This document shows positions 18,014 through 27,245 of a stretch of 48,243 nucleotides of DNA, piece after piece. Within the stretch, counting starts at the first letter, position 1, and each line of letters begins with the position of its first letter. The position numbers and the translations under genes were made by a program. A model generated the notes under the pieces. It was not told the origin of the DNA. It did no database searches and saw only the letters and a program-made list of their open reading frames with translations. The DNA is from Lachnospiraceae bacterium (GTDB lineage: Bacteria; Bacillota; Clostridia; Lachnospirales; Lachnospiraceae), in NCBI GenBank assembly GCA_024692715.1, contig JAILMH010000065.1, positions 1 through 48,243 of the forward strand. Reading direction: 5' to 3'.

Positions 18014-18553
18014 ATGGAACGAAAGCTTTTTACAGAATGGGCAATGGACATTGCCGAAGACAGCAAAATCAGAAGTACCTGCCTTTCACGTCAGGTAGGT
18101 GCCGTTATCATAAAAGATAAGCAGATCATCGCCACCGGCTACAACGGAGCGCCTGTGGGTGCCATCCACTGTACTGACATCGGCTACTGTGAACGTCGTC
18201 ACCGCGGTATCCCTTCCGGTCAGGGTCTCGAGCTCTGTCGCGCCGGGCACGCTGAAGCCAACGCTATCGACCAGTGTGCACGTCGCGGAACCAGCTGTCT
18301 CGGAGCAACTTTATATGTCACGACCCAGCCATGTGTATTCTGTTGTATTCATATAATTCAGGCCGGTATAAAAAAAGTAATATTCAAGGGCGAGTACCCG
18401 ACAGGTCTCGGGCTTGAACTTCTTCAGGAATCCGGTGTCGAATACCTTAAATACGAAGATGCCCTTGAAGCTGAGCGCAAAGAACAAAACGAAAAGCACG
18501 CGCTGGAAATGCAGCGCGTGCGTGACTTCTTAAATAAACCAAAAAACTATTGA
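18014..18553 (+). CDS. comEB: dCMP deaminase (ComEB family)
   Basis: Converts dCMP to dUMP for thymidylate synthesis. It is a zinc-dependent cytidine deaminase fold with H79-A80-E81 and QPCVFC (C107, C110) as zinc and catalytic residues. A second Cys/His-rich insert (HCTDIGYCERR, 52-62) matches the allosteric-site region of the family. At 179 residues it is normal length, with a charged C-terminal tail. It is monocistronic and divergent from the chbG operon. It converges with the chemoreceptor-like gene. Confidence 0.93.
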   Translation: MERKLFTEWAMDIAEDSKIRSTCLSRQVGAVIIKDKQIIATGYNGAPVGAIHCTDIGYCERRHRGIPSGQGLELCRAGHAEANAIDQCARRGTSCLGATLYVTTQPCVFCCIHIIQAGIKKVIFKGEYPTGLGLELLQESGVEYLKYEDALEAERKEQNEKHALEMQRVRDFLNKPKNY

Positions 18554-18556
18554 TGC

Positions 18557-19183
18557 TTAAAGCTGAGCCTCTTCGGCATCTTCTCTGACTGCATCACCAA
18601 TCTTACCCATTATCTCTTTAAGGGTATGTGCATCTTTCTCGATATCGCCATAAATAGCACCTGAGCTTTTTGACATATCTCCCATCTGATGCGCAACAAC
18701 GGCAAAGCCTGCACCTGCAGTACCTGCTCTGGCTGCTTCGATAGAAGCATTCAGAGTAAGGATATTCTGCTTTGACGCAATATCCTCAAGCTTTTTAGCT
18801 CTTCCGGTAATATCGATAACGCTCTGATTAGCTTTCTCGATCTCCGGTTTAATAATCCCGTCAAAGGCCTCTTTCATCTTTTCAAATCTATTTGCAAGAG
18901 CAACACTCTTGATTCCATCCGCAACAATAAAGGCAGCAGCAGAAAGCTCATCGTCGGTCTTCGGGACTCCACTTTGAGTACTGATAATAACTCTACCAAC
19001 TCTTTCATTTCCAAACATAATATTTTCAGTTGCCTTCTGGGCATTTTCGTCAGGATGACCTGCTGTCTTTCCAATAGGCTTTCCAGAGGCATCTTCAATA
19101 GTTATGGCAATTCCTGCAGCTTTGTTTACACCCTCAACAACTTTCTGCAGATCCTCTTTTTTCATGTAGTCCAGAATTCTCAT
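18557..19183 (-). CDS. Minimal soluble chemoreceptor-like (MCP) protein
   Basis: A 208-residue protein with no membrane span or HAMP domain. An N-terminal sensor-like domain of about 90 residues (AGIAITIEDASGKPIGKTAG) precedes a helical region that contains the conserved MCP hairpin tip: KQNILTLNASIEAARAG at 139-154 and GAGFAVVA at 157-164. After the tip the usual DEVRxLA reads HQMGDMS, so residues important for CheA/CheW contact differ. The hairpin arms are much shorter than in full receptors. It may be a cytoplasmic sensor or a scaffold. No che genes are near. GGAGGG precedes the ATG. Confidence 0.75.
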   Translation of the reverse strand: MRILDYMKKEDLQKVVEGVNKAAGIAITIEDASGKPIGKTAGHPDENAQKATENIMFGNERVGRVIISTQSGVPKTDDELSAAAFIVADGIKSVALANRFEKMKEAFDGIIKPEIEKANQSVIDITGRAKKLEDIASKQNILTLNASIEAARAGTAGAGFAVVAHQMGDMSKSSGAIYGDIEKDAHTLKEIMGKIGDAVREDAEEAQL

Positions 19184-19329
19184 GCTACCTTCCCTCCAAT
19201 AAGTAATATTGCTAAATTATACACCCTTTATAATTTATTCGCTTTTATAACTCCATTATATACTATCTGCGAAAAAATATTGTTCAAAATCACGTTCCGG
19301 ATAGTATTTCGGCTAATTTTTTTGAAATA
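19184..19329. other. AT-rich spacer between pyrD and the MCP-like gene
   Basis: It holds several minus-strand TATA boxes, including a TATAAT about 30 bases before the MCP-like ATG. None has a convincing -35. I see no clear terminator for pyrD. Confidence 0.4.
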
Positions 19330-20235
19330 TTAACCCACACATCCTATTATTTCGTTGATGTCTTGTATACCTGTCTTTTTCATAAATTCTTCGATGCCAT
19401 CGATACAATCTATCATCGCTGAACTTCTGTGGAAATTATACATTCCAACAGCTACAGCAGATGCTCCCGCCATGAGAAATTCGACCGCATCCTCTGCAGA
19501 TGCGATTCCTCCCATTCCGATAACAGGGATCTTTACCGTATGAGAAGCTTCATACACCATTCTTACAGCTACAGGCCTTATGGCCGGGCCCGAAAGTCCT
19601 CCCGTCTTATTCGCAAGGGCAAATTTTCTCCTATAGATATCGATCTTCATGGCTGTAAGAGTATTTATAAGCGATATTGCATCTGCTCCTGCCGCCTCTG
19701 CAGCCTTTGCCATATCTGAAATACTTGTAACATTAGGCGAAAGTTTCATGATCACCGGCTGTTTTGCCTTTGCCTTTACAGCTCTTGTGATCTCCTCAAG
19801 CGCGTGAGGGTCTGTTCCAAAGGCTATTCCGCCATGCTTAACATTCGGGCAGGACACATTTATCTCAAGCATAGAGACCTTTTTCTCTTCGCCAAGGCGC
19901 TCAACAACTTCCACATAGTCCTCAACAGAACGTCCACAGACATTTACAATGACATTTGTATCATATCCTTCGAGGAATTTAAGGTCTCTTTCGATAAAAA
20001 CATCAATTCCCGGATTCTGAAGCCCGATCGCATTCATCATCCCGGAAGGAGTCTCAGTTACACGCGGTGTAGGATTTCCTTCCCACGGTACATTTGCAAC
20101 ACCTTTTGTGACAATAGCTCCAAGGCGGTTAAGATCGACCATTTCAGAATATTCTATTCCACTGCCGAAGGTACCTGACGCATCCATTACAGGGTTCTTA
20201 AATTTAACTCCACAGATCTCAACTTGTGTATTCAT
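19330..20235 (-). CDS. pyrD: Dihydroorotate dehydrogenase B, catalytic subunit
   Basis: Oxidises dihydroorotate to orotate with FMN, passing electrons to PyrK and then NAD. It is a 301-residue TIM barrel. Class 1B features are the catalytic Cys in EINVSCPNVKHGG, the phosphate-binding GMGGI near 241-245 and NPVMDASGTFG at the N-terminus. The ATG overlaps the pyrK stop (TGATG-type coupling), the standard arrangement for a heterotetramer. Confidence 0.96.
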   Translation of the reverse strand: MNTQVEICGVKFKNPVMDASGTFGSGIEYSEMVDLNRLGAIVTKGVANVPWEGNPTPRVTETPSGMMNAIGLQNPGIDVFIERDLKFLEGYDTNVIVNVCGRSVEDYVEVVERLGEEKKVSMLEINVSCPNVKHGGIAFGTDPHALEEITRAVKAKAKQPVIMKLSPNVTSISDMAKAAEAAGADAISLINTLTAMKIDIYRRKFALANKTGGLSGPAIRPVAVRMVYEASHTVKIPVIGMGGIASAEDAVEFLMAGASAVAVGMYNFHRSSAMIDCIDGIEEFMKKTGIQDINEIIGCVG

Positions 20236-21023
20236 CAGATTTCTACCTCTTCTGCCTCAAATACCGGGCCTTCTGTACATATTCTTGAATTATTTACATG
20301 TGAATGTGCATCCACCTTTTTAGTTTTTACAACACATCCAAGGCATGCTCCCACTCCGCAGGCCATTCGCTCTTCAAGCGAAATATACGCCTTTATGCCT
20401 TTTTCTGCTGCAAGCTTTTTAATTGCAGAAAGCATCGGCATCGGGCCGCATGCGAAGATAACATCTGCCTGAATGTCATTTTCTTTTACTGCGTCCACAA
20501 CAGTACCGTGAGTCCCGCTGCTTCCATCATCAGTTGCTATATATACATTCGAGAACTTCTTAAAGTCTTCTGCAAGGAAAAGTCCTCCGGCTTCGCCTCT
20601 ATAACCAAGCACTGCCGATACACTCTCGACTCCAAGCTTCTTAAGCTTATTTGCCACACCAAGAAGCGGCGGAGCACCTATTCCGCCTCCCATGAGAAGC
20701 ACCTTTGTCTCAGGCGCCACTTCATCAAGCGGAAAACCATTTCCAAGAGGGCCCATGATTTCAAACTTATCGCCTATCTTCGCCTCAGAAAGCTCGCCTG
20801 AGCCGTAACCTACAGTTCTGAAGACAAGTCTGAGCTGCCCTGCTTCTTTTCTGATATCCGATATACTTATCGGTCTTCCGAGCAGATGCGCATCCGAATG
20901 TGTATTGACCATGACAAACTGCCCCGGTCTGGCAGACCTTGCAATCTCCGTATCAAACCAGACACTGTAAATCCCGTCCGATAATCTTTCACTTTTCTTT
21001 ACAACAGCCAAACTCTGAATCAT
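20235..21023 (-). CDS. pyrK: Dihydroorotate dehydrogenase B, electron-transfer subunit
   Basis: A 262-residue FAD and [2Fe-2S] protein that links PyrD to NAD. The ferredoxin-reductase fold shows the FAD motif GRPISIS, the NAD-binding GGGIGAPPLL, and a C-terminal iron-sulphur cluster motif CGVGACLGC with a distal Cys in RICTEGPVF. The start overlaps the murF stop (ATGA). Confidence 0.96.
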   Translation of the reverse strand: MIQSLAVVKKSERLSDGIYSVWFDTEIARSARPGQFVMVNTHSDAHLLGRPISISDIRKEAGQLRLVFRTVGYGSGELSEAKIGDKFEIMGPLGNGFPLDEVAPETKVLLMGGGIGAPPLLGVANKLKKLGVESVSAVLGYRGEAGGLFLAEDFKKFSNVYIATDDGSSGTHGTVVDAVKENDIQADVIFACGPMPMLSAIKKLAAEKGIKAYISLEERMACGVGACLGCVVKTKKVDAHSHVNNSRICTEGPVFEAEEVEI

Positions 21024-22405
21024 GATCTCTCCACGCCTTTCGTAAGCTTCTCTACAATTTCTTCAAAATGCATGCCATGCGATGCCTTTACAAGTATATT
21101 ATCGCCATTTTTAAGCACATTATTCATATCTCCAAAGAACTCTTCCTTGGTTTTATAATAGTGCTTTTCTGACTTACCGCATTCCAGAGCTCCCCTGTAT
21201 ATCTCTTCTCCAAGTCCACCTATGGCCACGATCACATCTACACCTGTTTCAGATGCATAACAGCCAACTTCATGATGCATTTCACGCTCATTTTCTCCAA
21301 GTTCAAACATGTCTCCCATAATAGCCACTTTGCGTCCATTCGCCAGCATCAGCATGTTCAGCGCTGCTTTCATCGAATCCGGATTCGCATTATAGCAGTC
21401 ATCGAGGATTATGCTTTCTCCCGCATGTATCACATTCGAACGTCCGCTCATAGGCTTTACTGCCGCGATTCCTTTGACGATCTCTTCATCTGTGAGCCCA
21501 AAATGCTCCGCAATAAGCGCTGCACAGGCAGCATTTCTAACCATATGCTCTCCGCTGAGAGAAATATGCGCATTGAGCTTTGAACTCCGTCCCCTCAGCT
21601 CAAGTTCAAAATCACTGCCATCAAGGCCCTTTGAGACGATATTTTTTATTTTTGAAGATGCGTCAGCACCCTTGCCAAAATAAAGGACTTTATGTCCTTT
21701 CGCATCATCGACCTTTGAAAGTATCGGATCATCACCGTTTAATACCGCAAAACCTTCGTCTGAAAGATAGTCAAAAATGTGGCTTTTTTCCTCATATATT
21801 CCCTGCTGCGAGCCAAGATTTTCCATATGACTTGTTCCTATGTTTGTGATAACTGCGATATCAGGCCTTGCGATCCTGTCCATTCGCACCATTTCCCCAA
21901 AATGGCTTATTCCAAGCTCAAGAACTGCAATTTCATGCTCATCCCTTATGGAGAGGACCATAAGTGGAAGGCCGATGTTATTATTCAGATTTCCGGCTGT
22001 TTTAAGGACTTTATACTTTTCAGATAACACAGCAGCGATCGTCTCCTTGGTACTGGTCTTTCCAACACTTCCTGTGATGGCAACGACCTTGCAGTCAAGC
22101 TGTGCACGATAGAATTCTGCAGCCTTTTCAAGGGCTTCAAAAGAAGATTTTACAAGAATATATGCTCCCTTCGGGTCTTCAGGACGCTTTTCACATATTA
22201 CACATGCCGCTCCTTTTTCAAACACCTGCGGGATAAATGTATGTCCATCAACCCGTTCACCTACAGTTGCAAAAAAAAGATTTCCTGCTCCGATCTTCCG
22301 GCTGTCAAGTTCAGCCCCTGTGATCTCTGTTTCAGGATCAGCCCCGTTCAAAACGAGCTCGCCTTCAACAGCTTCAGCAATGTTCTTAAGCGTCATGTTT
22401 TTCAT
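21020..22405 (-). CDS. murF: UDP-N-acetylmuramoyl-tripeptide--D-Ala-D-Ala ligase
   Basis: Adds D-Ala-D-Ala to the UDP-MurNAc-tripeptide, the last cytoplasmic step of peptidoglycan precursor synthesis. It has 461 residues and three Mur-ligase domains. The ATP loop is TGSVGKTSTKE (111-121), the central domain has NNNIGLPL, and the C-terminal domain has ILDDCYNANPDSM. It leads the murF-pyrK-pyrD transcript, an unusual mix of wall and pyrimidine genes joined by overlapping start/stop codons. Confidence 0.96.
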   Translation of the reverse strand: MKNMTLKNIAEAVEGELVLNGADPETEITGAELDSRKIGAGNLFFATVGERVDGHTFIPQVFEKGAACVICEKRPEDPKGAYILVKSSFEALEKAAEFYRAQLDCKVVAITGSVGKTSTKETIAAVLSEKYKVLKTAGNLNNNIGLPLMVLSIRDEHEIAVLELGISHFGEMVRMDRIARPDIAVITNIGTSHMENLGSQQGIYEEKSHIFDYLSDEGFAVLNGDDPILSKVDDAKGHKVLYFGKGADASSKIKNIVSKGLDGSDFELELRGRSSKLNAHISLSGEHMVRNAACAALIAEHFGLTDEEIVKGIAAVKPMSGRSNVIHAGESIILDDCYNANPDSMKAALNMLMLANGRKVAIMGDMFELGENEREMHHEVGCYASETGVDVIVAIGGLGEEIYRGALECGKSEKHYYKTKEEFFGDMNNVLKNGDNILVKASHGMHFEEIVEKLTKGVERS

Positions 22406-22459
22406 AATTCTAAAGATAACCTTTCCTATTCTGACTTTTTACACTTATGACAGATTATA

Positions 22460-22468
22460 TGTTATAAT
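22460..22468 (+). promoter_or_regulatory. Extended -10 promoter of pyrC
   Basis: TGT followed by a perfect TATAAT (22463-22468). Only weak -35 candidates are present (TTACAC with an 18-base spacer). The predicted leader is about 35 bases. Confidence 0.65.
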
Positions 22469-22509
22469 TGAGCGTAACGCAATTAATTCAGCGAAAGGAA
22501 GGCTTTTCT

Positions 22510-23784
22510 TTGCTAATAATTAAAAATGCATCTGTTGCTGATCCTGAAGCATCAGAAATCAAAAAAACTGATATTTCAATCGAAAACGGCAGAATTCTAT
22601 CCATTGTTGACATTTCTGACACAGAAAATGCTGATGTCATCGATGCCGATGGACTCATCGCTGCCCCGGGCTTTGTTGATGTACACACTCATTTTCGCGA
22701 TCCCGGTTTTCCAGATAAAGAGACAATACATACCGGAGCGCTTGCCGCAGCTGCAGGCGGTTATACGACCGTAGTCTGTATGGCCAACACTTCACCTGCT
22801 GTAGACAACGAAGACACCCTCAAATATGTGCAGAATGAAGCTTCAAGAGAGCTCATTCATGTTCTTCAGACGTCCACTGTGACCAAAGGAAGAAAGGGTT
22901 CCGAACTCGTTGATATGCCGGCTATGCTCAAAGCAGGTGCCGCAGGCTTCACCGATGACGGAAGTCCGATACTGGACGCTGAGCTCACCCGTTCTGCAAT
23001 GAAAAAGGCAGCAGAGCTGAATACCATCCTCTCTTTCCATGAAGAGGACCCGGCCTATATAAAGCAAAGCGGCGTCAATTCAGGAAAAGTCGCTGAAAGC
23101 CTCGGGCTCGGAGGAGCTGACCGCATGGCAGAGATCGTCATGGTAAAGCGCGACCTCGCTATGGCACTTGAAACAGGATGCAAAATAGATATTCAGCATC
23201 TAAGCGCTGCAGAATCTGTTGAACTCATCCGTAATGCAAAGAAACAGGATGCTAAAAACTGCATACACTGCGAAGCTACGCCTAATCATTTTTCACTCAC
23301 AGAAGAAACTGTAAAGAAATACGGAACACTTGCAAAGATCAATCCGCCGCTTCGGACAGAAGCCGACAGGCAGGCCATAATCAAAGGTCTTGCAGATGGA
23401 ACTATAGATATGATCGCAACAGATCATGCCCCACATACTTCTGCTGAAAAAGACCGTGATTTTGCCAAGGCTCCAAGCGGCATCATCGGGCTTGAAACAG
23501 CACTCTCACTTGGCATTAAAAACCTTGTAGAGCCCGGACACATTTCTATGCTTCAGCTTATACGTCTCATGAGCTATAATCCTGCAAAGGTCTATGGCTT
23601 AAATGCCGGAACGCTTGCCAAGGGTGCCCCTGCTGATATTGTTCTCTTTTCAGCTGATGAAGCTCATCACTACGAAAAATTCAGAAGCCGTTCATGCAAT
23701 TCTCCGCTCCTCGGCTCTACTCTTCCCGGAACAGTACACATGACCATCGTCTCGGGAAATATTGTTTACTCAAAGGAGTTATAA
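22510..23784 (+). CDS. pyrC: Dihydroorotase
   Basis: Cyclises carbamoyl-aspartate to dihydroorotate. It is a 424-residue amidohydrolase with zinc ligands in GFVDVHTHFRDPG (H59, H61), further His in CEATPNHFSL, and the catalytic Asp in IATDHAPHT. The likely start is TTG at 22510, eight bases after an AAAGGAAGG ribosome site. The next residues (LLIIKNASVAD) match dihydroorotase N-termini. Upstream in-frame codons lack a ribosome site. It is divergent from the pyrD/pyrK transcript and followed by a plsC-like gene after three bases. Confidence 0.94.
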   Translation: MLIIKNASVADPEASEIKKTDISIENGRILSIVDISDTENADVIDADGLIAAPGFVDVHTHFRDPGFPDKETIHTGALAAAAGGYTTVVCMANTSPAVDNEDTLKYVQNEASRELIHVLQTSTVTKGRKGSELVDMPAMLKAGAAGFTDDGSPILDAELTRSAMKKAAELNTILSFHEEDPAYIKQSGVNSGKVAESLGLGGADRMAEIVMVKRDLAMALETGCKIDIQHLSAAESVELIRNAKKQDAKNCIHCEATPNHFSLTEETVKKYGTLAKINPPLRTEADRQAIIKGLADGTIDMIATDHAPHTSAEKDRDFAKAPSGIIGLETALSLGIKNLVEPGHISMLQLIRLMSYNPAKVYGLNAGTLAKGAPADIVLFSADEAHHYEKFRSRSCNSPLLGSTLPGTVHMTIVSGNIVYSKEL

Positions 23785-23787
23785 GTA

Positions 23788-24531
23788 ATGATTCGTTTTA
23801 TAATATGCGTAATTGCAGTCGTACTTTACGTTGTACTTTCAATTCCGCTTTTGATCGTCACATGGCTCATAAGCCTCAAGAGGCGTGATATCGCTGATAA
23901 GATCAGCATGTATTACGTCAAATTCGGCTTTACCATAGTCCAGCCGCTAGCCGGGGTTCACTCCACTATCATTGGCTATGATAAGATTCCGCGTGACAAC
24001 GCTGTACTTTTTGTCGGCAACCATCGCAGCTTTTTCGACATCATTGTCACCGGTGCCGGATTTTTCCGTCCAACAGGCTTTGTTGCCAAGAAGGAACTCG
24101 GAAAATTTCCTGTCTTCTCTCACTGGATGAAATTTATCCATTGTAAATTTCTCGACAGAGATGATCTTAAAGCCGGAATGCAGATGATAATGGAGTGTAT
24201 TTCGGACATCAAGAACGGAACCTCCATTGTCATATACCCGGAAGGCACAAGAAATTCCGGAGAAGAAGGCTCGCTCCTTCCATTCCACGAAGGAAGCCTT
24301 AAAATAGCCGATAAAACAGGCTGTGCGATCGTACCTGTGGCAATCTCCAACACACAGGCAATATTTGAAGAGCACTTCCCTAAAATCGTCAGCACACACA
24401 TCGTAGTAGAATACTGCGATCCTATATATCCTAAAGATCTTTCCAAGGAGGAACGCAAACAGCTAGGTGCGCATGTGCGTGAAATTATTCTAAATAAGCT
24501 TAAAGAGCACAAGCTCAAAAACTTATACTAA
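23788..24531 (+). CDS. plsC: 1-acylglycerol-3-phosphate acyltransferase-like (PlsC family)
   Basis: Acylates lysophosphatidic acid in phospholipid synthesis. It has 247 residues with an N-terminal membrane span (about 4-28). The catalytic NHRSFFD motif gives H79 and D84 (HX4D), and the glycerol-phosphate binding motif YPEGTRNSG lies near 148-156. AAAGGAG precedes the ATG. It is probably co-transcribed with pyrC. Other lysophospholipid acyltransferases share these motifs, so the exact substrate is open. Confidence 0.88.
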   Translation: MIRFIICVIAVVLYVVLSIPLLIVTWLISLKRRDIADKISMYYVKFGFTIVQPLAGVHSTIIGYDKIPRDNAVLFVGNHRSFFDIIVTGAGFFRPTGFVAKKELGKFPVFSHWMKFIHCKFLDRDDLKAGMQMIMECISDIKNGTSIVIYPEGTRNSGEEGSLLPFHEGSLKIADKTGCAIVPVAISNTQAIFEEHFPKIVSTHIVVEYCDPIYPKDLSKEERKQLGAHVREIILNKLKEHKLKNLY

Positions 24532-24551
24532 ACGGAGGGTTAATAGTTACT

Positions 24552-26057
24552 ATGGATTATTCAAAACTTCAGAACGGAAGTGATATCCGCGGAATCGCTA
24601 TGGAAAATGAGACCGGCCCTGTAAACCTTACAGAAGATGCTGTACGTCATCTTGCCGCTGCATTTGCAGTATGGCTTAAGGGTAAGCTCAACAAAGATTC
24701 TCTCAAAGTTGCAGTAGGACATGACTCACGACTCACAGGTGAGCTTTTCGTAAATGCTGCAATAGAAGGCCTTAATTCAGAAGGCTGTACATGTGCAGAT
24801 TGCGGTCTTGCAAGCACTCCTGCTATGTTCATGACAACAGTTACAGAAGGCTATTGCTACGACGGCAGCATCATGATCACAGCAAGCCACCTCCCATGGT
24901 ATAGAAACGGAATGAAGTTCTTTACTGCAAACGGCGGGCTCGAGTCATCAGACATCAAAGAACTCACTGCACTTGCCGGTAAGACTGAAATAAATGTTCC
25001 TTTGAACAGCAGCGCTGAAAAGCTTGATTTCATGACAGTCTACTCTGCGCACCTCTGCGATACTATCAAAAAAGCTGTTAAAGCCGACGATTATGAGCAT
25101 CCTCTCAAGGGTCTCCACATCATCGTTGATGCAGGCAACGGAGACGGCGGATTTTATGTTTCAAAGGTTCTTGAACCACTTGGTGCCGATACTACCGGCA
25201 GCCAGTTCCTTGAGCCTGACGGACACTTCCCGAACCACATTCCTAACCCGGAGAACAAAGAGGCTGCCGAAGCAATAAGAAAGGCTACACTTGCATCAAA
25301 GGCTGATCTCGGCATTATTTTCGATACTGACGTAGACCGCGCAGGTGCGATCCTTCCAAGCGGACGTGAGCTTACCAGAAACGCTCTTATAGCTGTACTT
25401 TCGAGAATCGCTCTTTCAGAGCATCCGGGAACAACAATTGTTACAGACTCTGTAACATCAACAGGACTTGCTGAGTTCATCACCTCACACGGTGGTGTTC
25501 ACAGACGTTTCAAGAGAGGCTATAAGAACGTTATCGACGAGTCTATCCGCCTTAATAAAGAGGGCACAGACAGCCAGCTCGCCATTGAAACTTCAGGACA
25601 CGGCGCTTTCAAAGAAAATTATTTCCTTGATGATGGTGCCTACCTCATGGTAAAGCTCCTTGTAGAGCTTGGTAAGGGTCATAAGCTCGACGAGATGATC
25701 GCAGACCTTAAAGAGCCTGCTGAAAGCATCGAGCTTCGTTTCCCTGTTCTTGCAGAGAATGTTTCACTGATTGCAGACAAGATCCTCGAAACCGTCACAG
25801 CTGCTGTCCCTATCACAAACGGTTGGACACTTGCTCCTGACAATTTCGAAGGCGTACGCGTAAACGCTGACAGCGACCACGGAAACGGCTGGCTCCTTCT
25901 CCGTAAGTCACTTCACGAGCCTATCATGCCTCTTAATATCGAAAGTGACGAGGAGGGCGGATGTTCTATCATCGCACGTTCACTTTATGACCTCCTCAAG
26001 CAGGAGACCACTATCGATCTTCAGCCTATCATTGATTTCATAGGCAGATCTTTATAA
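24552..26057 (+). CDS. Phosphomannomutase/phosphoglucomutase
   Basis: A 501-residue alpha-D-phosphohexomutase that shifts phosphate between C6 and C1 of hexoses for sugar-nucleotide supply. The phosphoserine loop is TASHLPWYRNG (S112), the metal-binding loop is DTDVDRAG (D258, D260, D262), and the sugar-binding segment is ETSGHGAFKENYFLDDGAY. The loop carries SHLP where SHNP is most common. The SD is GGAGGG. It follows plsC by 20 bases and ends at a strong terminator. Confidence 0.9.
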   Translation: MDYSKLQNGSDIRGIAMENETGPVNLTEDAVRHLAAAFAVWLKGKLNKDSLKVAVGHDSRLTGELFVNAAIEGLNSEGCTCADCGLASTPAMFMTTVTEGYCYDGSIMITASHLPWYRNGMKFFTANGGLESSDIKELTALAGKTEINVPLNSSAEKLDFMTVYSAHLCDTIKKAVKADDYEHPLKGLHIIVDAGNGDGGFYVSKVLEPLGADTTGSQFLEPDGHFPNHIPNPENKEAAEAIRKATLASKADLGIIFDTDVDRAGAILPSGRELTRNALIAVLSRIALSEHPGTTIVTDSVTSTGLAEFITSHGGVHRRFKRGYKNVIDESIRLNKEGTDSQLAIETSGHGAFKENYFLDDGAYLMVKLLVELGKGHKLDEMIADLKEPAESIELRFPVLAENVSLIADKILETVTAAVPITNGWTLAPDNFEGVRVNADSDHGNGWLLLRKSLHEPIMPLNIESDEEGGCSIIARSLYDLLKQETTIDLQPIIDFIGRSL

Positions 26058-26111
26058 AAAAAGTATTAAAAATAGTCCATTGAACTAATTTTTGCATACA
26101 ATTTTGCCGAT

Positions 26112-26149
26112 AAAAGGGATGAAGCACTACATAGCTTCATCCCTTTTTT
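26112..26149 (+). terminator. Terminator after the phosphohexomutase gene
   Basis: A 12-bp stem (26114-26125 with 26134-26145) with an 8-base loop runs into six T. Confidence 0.93.
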
Positions 26150-26226
26150 GCGCCTAGAAAGGGAAGTTTAATGCACCGGTGTCGACAAGGATGTCGAAAA
26201 CACCTGAAGATCAAGGAGGAACACTT

Positions 26227-26898
26227 ATGAGCAACGTCAGTACCATCACCACCATCAATAACGTGGCAGCTACTTATTCTGCCCCCGATTCCAAAACTAC
26301 AGAATCAAAAAAGAATACATCTACATCTGCAGCCGAAAAAGCCGCTGTTTATACAGCTTCTACAGAGACCGAGAAGGCAAATGACTCCGTATCATCCAAA
26401 ATGAATGCCTCAACTGATTATACAAATGTTATCTCTAAGCTTCAGGCTGATGCCGAAGCACGTACAGCAAATCTGCGTTCGATCGTTGAAAAGCTCATGC
26501 TTGGACAAGGCAAAGCTTCTGCTTTTGCTGTAGACGGAGAGGAGATAAGCGACGAATCCATATGGAAATTCCTCGCTTCCGGAGACTACGAGGTCAGCCC
26601 TGAAGTTAAGGCACAGGCTCAGGAAGACATCGCAGAGGGCGGCTATTGGAGCGTAGAAGAGACTTCTGACAGAATTGTAGACTTCGCCATTGCCCTTTCA
26701 GGGAATGACTCTTCAAAAGCAGATGAACTCCTTGAAGCATTTAAAAAAGGATATGAGCAGGCTGAAAAGCTCTGGGGCGGAGAATTACCAGAGATCAGCA
26801 AAAAGACTTTCGACTCGGTTTTAGACAAATTCGATCAATGGAAAAATGGAACATATCCACCTGCAGAGACAGAGGATGTCGAAAGTTCCGAAACATAA
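26227..26898 (+). CDS. Conserved-looking hypothetical protein with Ser/Thr-rich N-terminus
   Basis: A 223-residue protein that I do not recognise. It has no signal peptide or membrane span. Residues 1-65 are Ser/Thr/Ala-rich and look disordered. Residues 75-223 look helical and globular, with tryptophans and the segment LWGGELPEISKKTFDSVLDK near the C-terminus. That segment loosely recalls a family of short Gram-negative proteins of unknown function (DUF5610). I cannot confirm this. The ATG at 26227 has an ideal GGAGG. An in-frame GTG at 26179 has none. It stands alone between two terminators, and I see no clear sigma-A promoter in the 77-base gap before it. Confidence 0.75.
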   Translation: MSNVSTITTINNVAATYSAPDSKTTESKKNTSTSAAEKAAVYTASTETEKANDSVSSKMNASTDYTNVISKLQADAEARTANLRSIVEKLMLGQGKASAFAVDGEEISDESIWKFLASGDYEVSPEVKAQAQEDIAEGGYWSVEETSDRIVDFAIALSGNDSSKADELLEAFKKGYEQAEKLWGGELPEISKKTFDSVLDKFDQWKNGTYPPAETEDVESSET

Positions 26899-26905
26899 AA
26901 CATGA

Positions 26906-26950
26906 TAAAAAAGAGGTCGCTTCTATTTCTAGAAACGACCTCTTTATTAT
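26906..26950. terminator. Bidirectional terminator between the hypothetical gene and rpsR
   Basis: A 10-bp stem (26910-26919 with 26936-26945), extended by 4 bp after a mismatch, has A- and T-runs on both sides. It serves both convergent genes. Confidence 0.88.
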
Positions 26951-26955
26951 ATGTC

Positions 26956-27222
26956 TTACTCTACTACGTATGGAAGCATTGCAAGATGTCTTGCACGCTT
27001 AACAGCTACTGTAAGAGCTCTCTGGTGCTTTGCGCAGTTACCAGTAACACGTCTAGGAAGGATCTTTCCTCTCTCTGAAACGTACTTTCTGAGCATTGCA
27101 ACGTTCTTGTAATCGATTACAGCGTCCTTACCACAGAATACGCAAACCTTTCTTCTTCTGTGCATTCCGCCTCTTCTCCTTGCCGGAGACTCTGAACGAT
27201 CATTATTCTTTGTGTATGGCAT
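26956..27222 (-). CDS. rpsR: 30S ribosomal protein S18
   Basis: An 88-residue S18. [11 protein letters not shown] (CxxC) and a third Cys in TGNCAKHQR suggest a partly Cys-type zinc site. The start is the ATG at 27220-27222 with GGAGG nine bases upstream. A TTG nine bases earlier lies inside the ribosome site and is not used. It is last in the rpsF-ssb-rpsR operon. Confidence 0.97.
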   Translation of the reverse strand: MPYTKNNDRSESPARRRGGMHRRRKVCVFCGKDAVIDYKNVAMLRKYVSERGKILPRRVTGNCAKHQRALTVAVKRARHLAMLPYVVE

Positions 27223-27245
27223 AATATTCAACCTCCATTATAAAA

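Noticed and set aside
26151-26226. Flagellar sigma (sigma-28-like) promoter before the unknown gene
   Set aside because: The best alignment (TAGA and CCGGTGT-like elements) matches only about half of the consensus, and no flagellar genes are present.
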